64,000 nucleotides of DNA, from NCBI RefSeq assembly GCF_030656115.1, contig NZ_JAUSOO010000133.1, positions 104,274-168,273 on the forward strand. Reading direction: 5' to 3'. Source of the DNA: Hydrogenophaga sp. (lineage in GTDB: Bacteria > Pseudomonadota > Gammaproteobacteria > Burkholderiales > Burkholderiaceae_C). The position numbers and the translations under genes were made by a program. Below are positions 14,165 through 22,817 of this stretch, piece by piece (within the stretch, counting starts at the first letter, position 1; the number at the start of each line of letters is the position of its first letter). The notes under the pieces are model-generated. The model ran no database searches, was not told the DNA's origin, and was given only the letters and a program-made list of their open reading frames with translations.

Positions 14165-14200
14165 AAAACCCCCCGCAAGTCAATGGCTTGCGGGGGTTTT
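14165..14200 (+). terminator. Intrinsic terminator behind the tRNA fragment
   Basis: A 10-bp stem (CCCCCGCAAG with CTTGCGGGGG) and TTTT tail follow the CCA end by a few bases. It is probably the original terminator of the chromosomal tRNA gene, which places the prophage-chromosome junction just before it. Confidence 0.88.
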
Positions 14201-14283
14201 GTTTTGTGTGCCCATGCATAGGCGTACATCTGCGGGTTGCCAAATCCTGCCACATGCGATTGCGGGGATCGCCACCGAGGTGA

Positions 14284-14815
14284 GTGATCAAATGGGTCTT
14301 GCAGGCGATAAGCCACGGCATCGAGGCAGTCACCATTGCGCGCCTGTATCGCAAGCACTGGCGTATCCAAGGGATGTTCCCGCGGCTTGAGTCGGTGCTG
14401 CAAAGCGAGATCAAGTGTCTGGGGCATCCACGTGCAGCGCTGCTGGGATTTGTCGCCGCGGTGATGGCCTAAACGTGCTGGCCTTGCTCAAGCAAGTGAT
14501 CGAGCAGGCACACGAGGCCACGCATTCCGAGCTGGATGTGTCCATCCTTTCGCCTGACGGTGGAGATCAACCGTGGTTATGAGGCGATGGCTTTGGGATT
14601 GCCGCCCGAGCATCTGCCGCAAGTTGGCGACTTGGCGCCGTGCCAGTTCATGGGGCGCTTGTTGTTGCTGGCTGTTCGCCTCAAGCCCAGACAGTTGACA
14701 ACCAGCAAGCGCGCAGCCAAACCACAGATTCCGAAAGTCTTTGTAGACGGCGGCCTCGCTCGTTCGCATGTGGCAACCTCTCGGGTTATCAAGGCTGGAG
14801 GGACAACACCTTGAA
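14284..14815 (+). pseudogene. IS4-family-like transposase remnant, C-terminal part, frameshifted
   Basis: Two frames together resemble the C-terminal end of an IS4-type DDE transposase. The first carries ARLYRKHWRIQGMFPRLESVL and LGHPRAALLGFVAAV, the region after the catalytic Glu. After a stop at 14472 the rest continues in other frames with EINRGYEAMALGLPPEHLPQ, LKPRQLTTSKRAAKPQIPK and ARSHVATSRV, the usual basic tail. The N-terminal and central DDE parts are absent. It is a dead fragment between the prophage junction and the isocitrate dehydrogenase gene. No terminal inverted repeats were found. Confidence 0.78.
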
Positions 14816-15023
14816 AGGGGTGATGCCAAGCCCGACAATCTTGCAGGTTAAATTTTAAGAAAAAAATGCAATTTTCAAGGTTTTTTCCGCATTGTGGGAT
14901 TGAACTTCAAAAAGTGGAGTTTAGGTCAGAGCACTGAAAGCAAAATCTCAGATGATCTAACGATTCAGTTGGTCTGCCATGCAAACCAGCAGGATGCCTA
15001 CAACGATACCTGGAGAAACAACT

Positions 15024-17261
15024 TTGAGCACTCAGCAACCCACCATCATCTACACGCTGACCGACGAAGCGCCGCTGTTGGCGACCAGTGCCTTTTTACC
15101 GATCATTCGCGCGTTCACCGCACCCGCTGGGATCAACGTTGAGTCCAGCGATATTTCGGTGGCGGCTCGCGTGTTAGCTGCGTTTCCTGAATACCTGACT
15201 GAAGATCAGCGCGTGCCTGACACGTTGGCTGAGCTGGGCAAGCTGACGCTGAAGCCAGAAGCCAACATCATCAAGCTGCCTAACATCAGTGCATCGGTGG
15301 GCCAGTTGGTGGCTGCCATCAAAGAACTGCAGGGCAAAGGCTACGCGTTGCCCGATTACCCTGAGGCACCCAAAACCGAAGAAGAAAAAGCTATTCGTGC
15401 CCGGTATGCGAAATGCATCGGCAGCGCAGTGAATCCCGTGCTGCGCGAGGGCAACTCCGACCGCCGTGCGCCGCGTGCCGTCAAGGAGTTTGCGCGTAAG
15501 AACCCCCACAGCATGGCCGAGTGGAGTCAGGCCTCGCGCTCGCACGTCTCGCACATGCACCATGGCGACTTCTACCACGGTGAAAAGTCGATCACGCTCG
15601 ACAAAGCGCGTGACGTCAAGATGGAGCTGGTGACCCAGAGCGGTCAGACCATCGTGCTCAAACCCAAAGTGAGTTTGCTGGACCGCGAGGTCGTTGACAG
15701 CATGTTCATGAGCAAGAAAGCCCTGGAAGATTTCTACGAAAAAGAGATCGAAGACGCTCGCAAGACCGGCGTGATGTTCTCGCTGCACGTCAAGGCCACC
15801 ATGATGAAGGTGTCCCACCCCATCGTGTTTGGTCACTGTGTCAAGATTTTTTACAAAGACGCATTTGCCAAGCATGGCGACTTGTTCAAAGAGCTGGGCG
15901 TCAACGTCAACAACGGCATGGCTGATCTGTACGCCAAGATCGCCAGCTTGCCTCAGAGCAAGCAGGATGAGATCAAGCGCGACCTGCACGCATGCCACGA
16001 GCACCGCCCTGAGCTGGCCATGGTCGACTCGGCCAAAGGCATCACCAATTTCCACTCGCCCAACGACGTGATCGTGGACGCGTCCATGCCCGCCATGATT
16101 CGCAACGGCGGCAAGATGTGGGATGCCAACGGTCGCTTGAAGGACGTGAAGGCCGTCATGCCTGAATCGACCTTTGCCCGCATCTACCAAGAGATGATCA
16201 ACTTCTGCAAATGGCACGGTGCGTTTGACCCCAAGACCATGGGCACGGTGCCCAACGTCGGTCTGATGGCCCAGCAGGCCGAAGAATACGGCTCGCACGA
16301 CAAGACCTTCGAGATCAGCGAAGACGGCGTGGCCAACATCACCGACCTGGCCACCGGCGAAGTGCTGCTCTCCCAGAATGTGGAAAAGGGCGATATCTGG
16401 CGCATGTGCCAAGTCAAGGATGCTGCCATCCGCGACTGGGTGAAGCTGGCCGTGAACCGCGCACGCCACTCGGGCATGCCGGTGGTGTTCTGGCTGGACC
16501 AGTACCGCCCGCACGAGGCACAGCTGATCACCAAGGTCAAGATGTACCTGCATGAGCACAACACCGCTGGTCTGGATATTCAGATCATGAGCCAGGTGCG
16601 CGCCATGCGTTACACGCTGGAGCGCGTGGTGCGTGGGCTCGACACGATCAGCGCCACGGGCAACATCCTGCGTGATTACCTGACCGACCTGTTCCCCATC
16701 ATGGAGCTGGGCACTTCGGCCAAGATGCTGTCCATCGTGCCGCTGATGGCGGGCGGCGGTATGTACGAAACCGGTGCTGGTGGCTCTGCCCCCAAGCACG
16801 TGCAGCAACTGGTGGAAGAAAATCACTTGCGTTGGGATTCGTTGGGTGAGTTCTTAGCGCTGGCTGTTTCGCTGGAAGACCTCGGTACCAAAACCGGCAA
16901 CAAATCGGCCAAGATCTTGGCCATGACGCTGGACGCCGCCACCGGCAAGCTGCTGGACACCAACAAGAACCCGTCGCCGAAAACCGGCCAACTGGACAAC
17001 CGGGGCAGCCAGTTTTACCTGGCCATGTACTGGGCCCAGGCACTGGCAGAGCAGACCGAAGATGCTGCCCTGGCCGCCAAGTTTGCCCCGTTGGCCAAGC
17101 AACTCACCGACAACGAGCAAACCATCGTGGCCGAACTGGCGGCCGTGCAGGGCAAGCCGGTGGACATTGGCGGTTACTACAAGCCCGACTTTGAGAAGCT
17201 TGAGGCCGTGATGCGCCCGAGCCCCACGCTCAACGCTGCGCTGGAAACACTGCCAGGATAA
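15024..17261 (+). CDS. icd: Isocitrate dehydrogenase (NADP+), monomeric type
   Basis: This 745-residue protein is the large monomeric NADP-dependent isocitrate dehydrogenase, which oxidises and decarboxylates isocitrate to 2-oxoglutarate in the TCA cycle. Typical segments include [20 protein letters not shown] at the start, [18 protein letters not shown] with the substrate-binding Ser/Arg cluster, [17 protein letters not shown] and [21 protein letters not shown] choose a TTG at 15024, preceded by GGAGA at a good distance. An ATG 15 codons upstream lacks a binding site and adds non-family residues. It is unrelated in sequence to the second dehydrogenase at 18062. Confidence 0.95.
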   Translation: MSTQQPTIIYTLTDEAPLLATSAFLPIIRAFTAPAGINVESSDISVAARVLAAFPEYLTEDQRVPDTLAELGKLTLKPEANIIKLPNISASVGQLVAAIKELQGKGYALPDYPEAPKTEEEKAIRARYAKCIGSAVNPVLREGNSDRRAPRAVKEFARKNPHSMAEWSQASRSHVSHMHHGDFYHGEKSITLDKARDVKMELVTQSGQTIVLKPKVSLLDREVVDSMFMSKKALEDFYEKEIEDARKTGVMFSLHVKATMMKVSHPIVFGHCVKIFYKDAFAKHGDLFKELGVNVNNGMADLYAKIASLPQSKQDEIKRDLHACHEHRPELAMVDSAKGITNFHSPNDVIVDASMPAMIRNGGKMWDANGRLKDVKAVMPESTFARIYQEMINFCKWHGAFDPKTMGTVPNVGLMAQQAEEYGSHDKTFEISEDGVANITDLATGEVLLSQNVEKGDIWRMCQVKDAAIRDWVKLAVNRARHSGMPVVFWLDQYRPHEAQLITKVKMYLHEHNTAGLDIQIMSQVRAMRYTLERVVRGLDTISATGNILRDYLTDLFPIMELGTSAKMLSIVPLMAGGGMYETGAGGSAPKHVQQLVEENHLRWDSLGEFLALAVSLEDLGTKTGNKSAKILAMTLDAATGKLLDTNKNPSPKTGQLDNRGSQFYLAMYWAQALAEQTEDAALAAKFAPLAKQLTDNEQTIVAELAAVQGKPVDIGGYYKPDFEKLEAVMRPSPTLNAALETLPG

Positions 17262-17267
17262 AGCGAC

Positions 17268-17302
17268 GGGCCTGACCGCCGTGTTTCACGCCGGTCAGGC
17301 CC
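17268..17302 (+). terminator. First stem-loop after icd
   Basis: GGGCCTGACC pairs with GGTCAGGCCC seven bases after the stop codon. It has no T-run of its own and probably works together with, or protects the 3' end ahead of, the stronger hairpin that follows. Confidence 0.6.
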
Positions 17303-17313
17303 TCACAGCCTTC

Positions 17314-17355
17314 AAAGGCGATCAGAACAGCTTCGGCTGTACCGATCGCCTTTTT
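17314..17355 (+). terminator. Intrinsic terminator with an inner TTCG tetraloop
   Basis: AAAGGCGATC pairs with GATCGCCTTT and runs into T5. Inside the loop sits a second stem ACAGC-TTCG-GCTGT with the very stable UUCG tetraloop. It ends the icd transcript and faces the convergent DUF192 gene. Confidence 0.88.
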
Positions 17356-17406
17356 ATTGGCGGGGCGCAGCTCGTTTGGGTGGCTCTGTGCGCCACCCGC
17401 TTCAGA

Positions 17407-17862
17407 TCACTTGGGGCGGCTGAACGGCGCGCCACCCAGCTTGGCGCCGGCCTGGATGCCGCGCTTGGCAAACCAGCCCTGGTTCATTTCCAGCACAAAG
17501 CGCACGGGCTGGGCCGAGCAGTGCGAGTCGAGGGTTTGCGGTTTCATGTCCGCGAGGTTGACGATGGTGCCGTCGTCGGCCACAAAGGCAGCGGTCAGGG
17601 GCAGCAGTGTGTTCTTCATCCAGAAGCACTGCACACCGGCTTGCTCAAAAGCAAACAACATGCCTTCGTTGGTGGGCATCTCCTGGCGGTGCATCAGCCC
17701 AATGGAGCGCTGCTCGGGGGTGACCGCTACCTGGGCGTTGATCAGATGCATGCCTGCTGACAGCGACACCCGTGGCAGCTGGGTTTGTGGTTGGTCTTGA
17801 GGCCAGGCGGGTCGGGCGCTCAGGGCCAGCAGGCAAAACAAAGAGGCTAGACGTCGGTTCAT
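17407..17862 (-). CDS. DUF192 family exported protein
   Basis: This 151-residue protein begins with a signal peptide (MNRRLASLFCLLALSARPAWP, mature part after about residue 21). The DUF192 domain follows with INAQVAVTPEQRSIGLMHRQ, MPTNEGMLFAFEQAGVQCFW and MKNTLLPLTAAFV. The family is periplasmic and its biochemical role is not established. The ATG at 17862 gives a clean signal peptide, and an upstream in-frame extension would spoil it. The gene is transcribed towards icd and shares the intervening terminator region. Confidence 0.88.
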   Translation of the reverse strand: MNRRLASLFCLLALSARPAWPQDQPQTQLPRVSLSAGMHLINAQVAVTPEQRSIGLMHRQEMPTNEGMLFAFEQAGVQCFWMKNTLLPLTAAFVADDGTIVNLADMKPQTLDSHCSAQPVRFVLEMNQGWFAKRGIQAGAKLGGAPFSRPK

Positions 17863-18061
17863 GGTTCGAGTACGGTGGTCGTAGGCGTTGCGCATTGTCC
17901 GTCATTCGCCGGTGCCCTGGGCAGATGGGCTTGCAGCCACAGCGCGGGCCCTGTGGGCCATCGATCGGCACTAGAATTTCTGATCGTACCCGTGGTGCCA
18001 GGGCTTGGCCCCGGCATCGTGGGCCCCAGCCTCGCCCCTTGCCTTCACGGAGACCCGACCC

Positions 18062-19315
18062 ATGTACCAGCACATCAAAATCCCGGCCCAAGGCGAAAAA
18101 ATCACCGTCAACGCCGACATGTCGCTGAACGTGCCCGATCGTCCCATCGTGCCTTACATCGAAGGTGACGGCACGGGCTTGGACATCACACCCGTGATGC
18201 TTAAGGTGGTGGACGCGGCTGTGGCCAAGGCCTATGGCGGACGGCGGCAGATTCACTGGATGGAGGTGTACGCCGGTGAGAAGTCCACCCGGGTGTATGG
18301 CCCCGACGTGTGGCTACCCGAAGAAACGCTGGCGGCGCTGCGTGAATACGTGGTGTCCATCAAAGGCCCGTTGACCACACCGGTGGGCGGCGGCATCCGG
18401 TCACTCAACGTGGCGCTGAGACAGGAGCTCGACCTCTATGTATGCTTGCGCCCGGTGCAGTATTTCAAGGGCGTTCCATCGCCTCTGAAAGAGCCTGAGA
18501 AAACCAATATGGTGATCTTCCGCGAGAACTCGGAAGACATCTACGCTGGTATCGAATACGAAGCCGAATCGGACAAGGCCAAAAAACTTATCAAATTCCT
18601 GATGGAAGAGATGGGGGTGACCAAGATCCGGTTCCCGAACACCTCTGGCATCGGCATCAAACCCGTTTCGCGCGAAGGCACCGAGCGCCTGGTGCGCAAG
18701 GCCCTGCAGTACACGATCGATAACGACAAGCCCAACCTCACCATCGTGCACAAGGGCAACATCATGAAATACACCGAAGGTGGCTTTCGCGACTGGGCCT
18801 ACGCGCTGGCACAAAAGGAGTTTGGTGCCGAATTGATCGACGGCGGTCCGTGGTGCAAATTCAAAAATCCGAAAACAGGGCGTGAAATCCTCGTCAAGGA
18901 CAGCATCGCCGACGCCTTTCTGCAGCAAATCTTGTTGCGTCCGGCCGAATACTCGGTGGTGGCTACGCTGAACCTGAACGGCGACTACATTTCGGACGCG
19001 CTGGCTGCGCAGGTGGGTGGTATCGGCATAGCGCCCGGCGCCAATTTGTCCGATACCGTGGCCTGTTTTGAAGCCACCCACGGCACGGCACCGAAATACG
19101 CGGGCAAGGATTACGTGAATCCGGGTTCTGAAATTCTGTCGGCTGAAATGATGCTGCGCCACATGGGCTGGACCGAGGCCGCAGATCTCATCATCGGATC
19201 GATTGAAAAAACCATTGCCAGTAAAAAGGTCACCTACGACTTTGCCCGTCTGATGGAGGGCGCGACCCAGGTCAGTTGCTCCGGGTTTGGTGCGGTCATG
19301 ATCGAAAACATGTAA
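18062..19315 (+). CDS. icd: Isocitrate dehydrogenase (NADP+), homodimeric type
   Basis: This 417-residue enzyme has the length of the E. coli Icd (416) and its signatures: [37 protein letters not shown] with the substrate-binding and AceK-phosphorylatable Ser114, [29 protein letters not shown] and [20 protein letters not shown], the NADP-binding loop. It converts isocitrate to 2-oxoglutarate in the cytoplasm. The start at 18062 fits the family length. A TAGAAT element at 17972-17977 could be the -10 box. With icd at 15024 the organism keeps two non-homologous enzymes for the same step. Confidence 0.96.
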   Translation: MYQHIKIPAQGEKITVNADMSLNVPDRPIVPYIEGDGTGLDITPVMLKVVDAAVAKAYGGRRQIHWMEVYAGEKSTRVYGPDVWLPEETLAALREYVVSIKGPLTTPVGGGIRSLNVALRQELDLYVCLRPVQYFKGVPSPLKEPEKTNMVIFRENSEDIYAGIEYEAESDKAKKLIKFLMEEMGVTKIRFPNTSGIGIKPVSREGTERLVRKALQYTIDNDKPNLTIVHKGNIMKYTEGGFRDWAYALAQKEFGAELIDGGPWCKFKNPKTGREILVKDSIADAFLQQILLRPAEYSVVATLNLNGDYISDALAAQVGGIGIAPGANLSDTVACFEATHGTAPKYAGKDYVNPGSEILSAEMMLRHMGWTEAADLIIGSIEKTIASKKVTYDFARLMEGATQVSCSGFGAVMIENM

Positions 19316-19561
19316 CGCCAAGACTCTTGGTGCTTTGCGGCCAGCAAGGTCTGCCGTGAAGCCCGGTCAGAGCGAAAAAGCCACCAAGAAGCCGCGTTTT
19401 TGCGGCGGTTGTGTTTGGGAGTGAGCCTCACAATGAGAGGATGAAAATGGAGTTTTCCTGTGCTCGACAAGGTGTGCTCAGGGTGGCGCCCCGGGTGGTG
19501 GAAGGGTTTCCCTATGCCCGTTGGCCATCGGGGATGGTCGCACACCGCTAGAATCAATTTC

Positions 19562-19918
19562 ATGGCAACCCAGAACCCCAAAAAAACCGAAAACCCGGTC
19601 TCTCCACCCCACGTGGGCAGCGACGACTCGGTGGTGCTTGAACGTCGCACGCAGCGCACCAAACCGCCGCAAATGTTTCAGGTGGTGCTGCTCAACGACG
19701 ACTTCACGCCCATGGAATTTGTGGTTCACGTCATTCAGGAGTTTTTCAGCAAAGACCGCGAAACCGCGACCCAGATCATGTTGAAGATCCATCTGGAAGG
19801 CAAAGGCATTTGCGGGGTTTATTCCCGCGATGTGGCCAGCACCAAGGTCGACCAAGTGCTCCAGGCCGCACGCGGCGCGGGGCATCCGTTGCAGTGTGTG
19901 AGCGAACCCGTTGAATAA
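19562..19918 (+). CDS. clpS: ATP-dependent Clp protease adaptor ClpS
   Basis: This 118-residue adaptor delivers N-degron proteins to ClpAP. The core has [20 protein letters not shown] (binding pocket Asn-Asp-Asp and Met), the [22 protein letters not shown] helix pair and [15 protein letters not shown]. The first 35 residues are the flexible extension. No Shine-Dalgarno sequence precedes the ATG. A TAGAAT box (19549-19554) would place the transcript start on or next to the A of the ATG. clpA follows 94 bases downstream. Confidence 0.95.
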   Translation: MATQNPKKTENPVSPPHVGSDDSVVLERRTQRTKPPQMFQVVLLNDDFTPMEFVVHVIQEFFSKDRETATQIMLKIHLEGKGICGVYSRDVASTKVDQVLQAARGAGHPLQCVSEPVE

Positions 19919-20012
19919 AGGCGGAACCACCCCACTTGTTGGCGATCCTCTCTGATATCCCGTTTTCCGAACGTCAGCTTTTCAAATCACCCACAGCCCA
20001 AAGGACGTGTCC

Positions 20013-22352
20013 ATGATTGCCCAGGAACTTGAAGTCAGCTTGCACATGGCCTTTGTCGAGGCCCGCCAGCAACGCCACGAATTCATCACTGTCGAGCACC
20101 TGCTGCTGGCGCTGCTCGACAACCCCAGCGCCGCCGAGGTGCTGCGCGCCTGTTCGGCCAACATCGACGACCTGCGCAAGTCTTTGACGAATTTCATCAA
20201 GGACAACACGCCACAGGTCGCCGGCACGGACGAGGTGGACACCCAGCCGACGCTCGGTTTCCAACGCGTCATTCAGCGCGCCATCATGCACGTGCAAAGC
20301 ACGGGCAATGGCAAGAAAGAGGTCACCGGTGCCAACGTGCTGGTGGCGATTTTTGGTGAAAAAGATTCCCACGCCGTGTACTACCTGCACCAGCAGGGTG
20401 TGACGCGCCTGGACGTGGTCAATTTCATCGCCCACGGCATTCGCAAGAGCGACCCGCCCGAGGCCGCCAAACCTGGCGAGAGCGCGGCCGAGAACGAAGA
20501 GCAGGGCACTGAGGGGAAGCAAAACGAGAAGGCCTCACCGCTGGAGCAGTTCACCCAGAACCTGAACCAACTGGCCAAAGACGGCAAGATCGATCCGCTG
20601 ATCGGGCGCGACTACGAGGTCGAGCGCGTCATTCAGATCTTGTGCCGCCGCCGCAAGAACAACCCGCTGCTGGTGGGTGAAGCTGGCGTGGGCAAAACCG
20701 CCATTGCCGAGGGCCTGGCCTGGCGCATCACCCAGGGCGATGTGCCTGAGATCTTGGCAGAATCGCTCGTGTATTCTTTGGACATGGGCGCACTGCTGGC
20801 CGGTACCAAGTACCGCGGCGATTTCGAGCAGCGCCTCAAGGGCGTGCTGAAGTCGCTCAAGGACAAGCCCAACGCCATTTTGTTCATTGACGAAATCCAC
20901 ACCCTGATCGGTGCGGGTGCGGCGTCTGGCGGAACGCTGGATGCCTCCAATTTGCTCAAGCCTGCGCTATCCAGCGGGCAAATGAAGTGCATTGGCGCTA
21001 CCACCTTCACCGAGTACCGTGGTATTTTCGAAAAAGACGCTGCGCTGTCGCGCCGGTTCCAAAAAGTGGATGTGGTCGAGCCAACGGTGGAACAAACCGT
21101 GGACATTCTCAAAGGCCTGAAGTCGCGCTTTGAAGAGCACCACAATGTCAAATACGCTTTGGCAGCGCTGCAGGCTGCGGCCGAACTCAGCGCCAAGTAC
21201 ATCAACGACCGCCACCTGCCTGACAAGGCCATCGACGTGATCGACGAGGCGGGTGCCGCTCAGCGTATCTTGCCAGCCAGCAAGCGCAAGAAAACCATCA
21301 GCAAGACCGAGGTCGAAGAGATTGTGGCGAAGATCGCCCGTATCCCCCCTGCCAACGTGTCCAACGACGACCGCGGCAAGCTGCAGACCCTGGAGCGCGA
21401 CCTGAAAAGCGTGGTGTTCGGGCAGGACAAGGCGCTGGAAGTGCTGGCCTCCAGCGTCAAGATGGCGCGCTCGGGTCTGGGCAAGAGCGACAAGCCGATC
21501 GGTGCTTTCCTGTTCAGCGGCCCCACCGGCGTGGGCAAGACCGAAGCCGCCAAGCAGTTGGCCTACATCATGGGCATCGACCTGATCCGCTTCGACATGT
21601 CGGAGTACATGGAGCGCCATGCCGTGAGCCGCCTGATCGGTGCGCCTCCCGGCTATGTGGGCTTTGACCAGGGCGGCCTGCTGACCGAAGCCATCACCAA
21701 GAAGCCGCACTGCGTGCTGCTGCTCGACGAGATCGAGAAGGCACACCCGGACATCTTCAACGTGCTGCTGCAGGTGATGGACCACGGCACACTGACCGAC
21801 AACAACGGGCGCAAAGCCGACTTCCGCAACGTGATCGTCATCATGACGACCAACGCGGGTGCCGAGACCATGAACAAGGCCACCATTGGCTTCACCAACC
21901 CGCGCGAAGCCGGCGACGAGATGGCCGACATCAAGCGCCTGTTCACACCGGAGTTCCGCAACCGCCTGGACGCCATCGTCGGTTTCAAGTCGTTGGACGA
22001 GAATGTCATCATGCGGGTGGTGGACAAGTTCTTGTTGCAGCTTGAAGGCCAGTTGACCGAGAAGAAGGTGGAGGTCACCTTTACCGACGCGCTGCGCAAG
22101 CACCTGGCCAAGAAGGGTTTCGACCCGCTCATGGGTGCGCGACCCATGCAACGCTTGATACAGGACACCATCCGCCGTGCCTTGGCCGACGAGCTGCTGT
22201 TTGGCCGCCTGACCGATGGTGGTCGTCTCACGGTGGACTTGGAAACCAAGACCGGGGAAGACGGTAAGGAAATCCAGGAGGTCAAGCTGGACATTCAACC
22301 GCTGCCGAAGAAAGAAGGCAAGGCCAAGCCAGAAGAAGCGACAGCGGGTTGA
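20013..22352 (+). CDS. clpA: ATP-dependent Clp protease ATP-binding subunit ClpA
   Basis: This 779-residue AAA+ unfoldase feeds proteins into ClpP. It has the N-domain that docks ClpS (residues 1-140), a first AAA module with Walker A GEAGVGKTA and sensor region, and a second with GPTGVGKTE and LLLDEIEKAHPDI. The ClpP-docking loop carries IGF (NKATIGFTN). I prefer the ATG at 20013 with AAGGA in front over the GTG two codons earlier. It pairs with clpS, and an intrinsic terminator follows. Confidence 0.96.
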   Translation: MIAQELEVSLHMAFVEARQQRHEFITVEHLLLALLDNPSAAEVLRACSANIDDLRKSLTNFIKDNTPQVAGTDEVDTQPTLGFQRVIQRAIMHVQSTGNGKKEVTGANVLVAIFGEKDSHAVYYLHQQGVTRLDVVNFIAHGIRKSDPPEAAKPGESAAENEEQGTEGKQNEKASPLEQFTQNLNQLAKDGKIDPLIGRDYEVERVIQILCRRRKNNPLLVGEAGVGKTAIAEGLAWRITQGDVPEILAESLVYSLDMGALLAGTKYRGDFEQRLKGVLKSLKDKPNAILFIDEIHTLIGAGAASGGTLDASNLLKPALSSGQMKCIGATTFTEYRGIFEKDAALSRRFQKVDVVEPTVEQTVDILKGLKSRFEEHHNVKYALAALQAAAELSAKYINDRHLPDKAIDVIDEAGAAQRILPASKRKKTISKTEVEEIVAKIARIPPANVSNDDRGKLQTLERDLKSVVFGQDKALEVLASSVKMARSGLGKSDKPIGAFLFSGPTGVGKTEAAKQLAYIMGIDLIRFDMSEYMERHAVSRLIGAPPGYVGFDQGGLLTEAITKKPHCVLLLDEIEKAHPDIFNVLLQVMDHGTLTDNNGRKADFRNVIVIMTTNAGAETMNKATIGFTNPREAGDEMADIKRLFTPEFRNRLDAIVGFKSLDENVIMRVVDKFLLQLEGQLTEKKVEVTFTDALRKHLAKKGFDPLMGARPMQRLIQDTIRRALADELLFGRLTDGGRLTVDLETKTGEDGKEIQEVKLDIQPLPKKEGKAKPEEATAG

Positions 22353-22470
22353 TCGGTTCCCTGGACGGTTCCAGGATATGTTGCGCCCCACCGAATACCC
22401 AAATCTCTGCTGCAGTTGCAGGCCTCTTTTCGGCGCGGAACCTGACTGAACAGGTCTCTCTGACTTGATC

Positions 22471-22509
22471 AAAAAACCCCTCAAAGCACCGAGTTTTTGA
22501 GGGGTTTTT
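22471..22509 (+). terminator. Intrinsic terminator after clpA
   Basis: AAAAACCCCTCAAA pairs with TTTGAGGGGTTTTT around a short loop, with T-runs on both sides. It insulates clpA from the pel operon. Between here and pelA at 22818 lie about 300 bases in which I see no gene. A TTGACT at 22638 lacks a good -10 partner, so the pel promoter is unresolved. Confidence 0.9.
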
Positions 22510-22817
22510 GGTTGTGAAAAGGCCGTTTGTCGCCTGTTGCCAAGTTGAACATGAGGAGCAAGCACGTTCACTTCCCACTTTTCGGGGGTGCTATTCTCAA
22601 TCACCTTGTCTGTGTGGCGCTTGGGTCGCTTGTTGGCTTGACTTTTGATTGAGCAAAAAGCAGTTGCACCGGTCTTTTTTAGGGTTGCAAAAACAAAATG
22701 GCTACCTTCAGTGTGGGTCAACAGCCGGATGGCTTTTCAGATCAAGAACGCCTGAACGATGTTGCGGAGGTTCGCTCTGTTCCAGCTCTGGACGTGGTGG
22801 CAGGGCAGGGGTTGAGC

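Noticed and set aside
20967..22721. 584-codon minus-strand frame opposite clpA
   Set aside because: Reverse shadow of the ClpA AAA modules.
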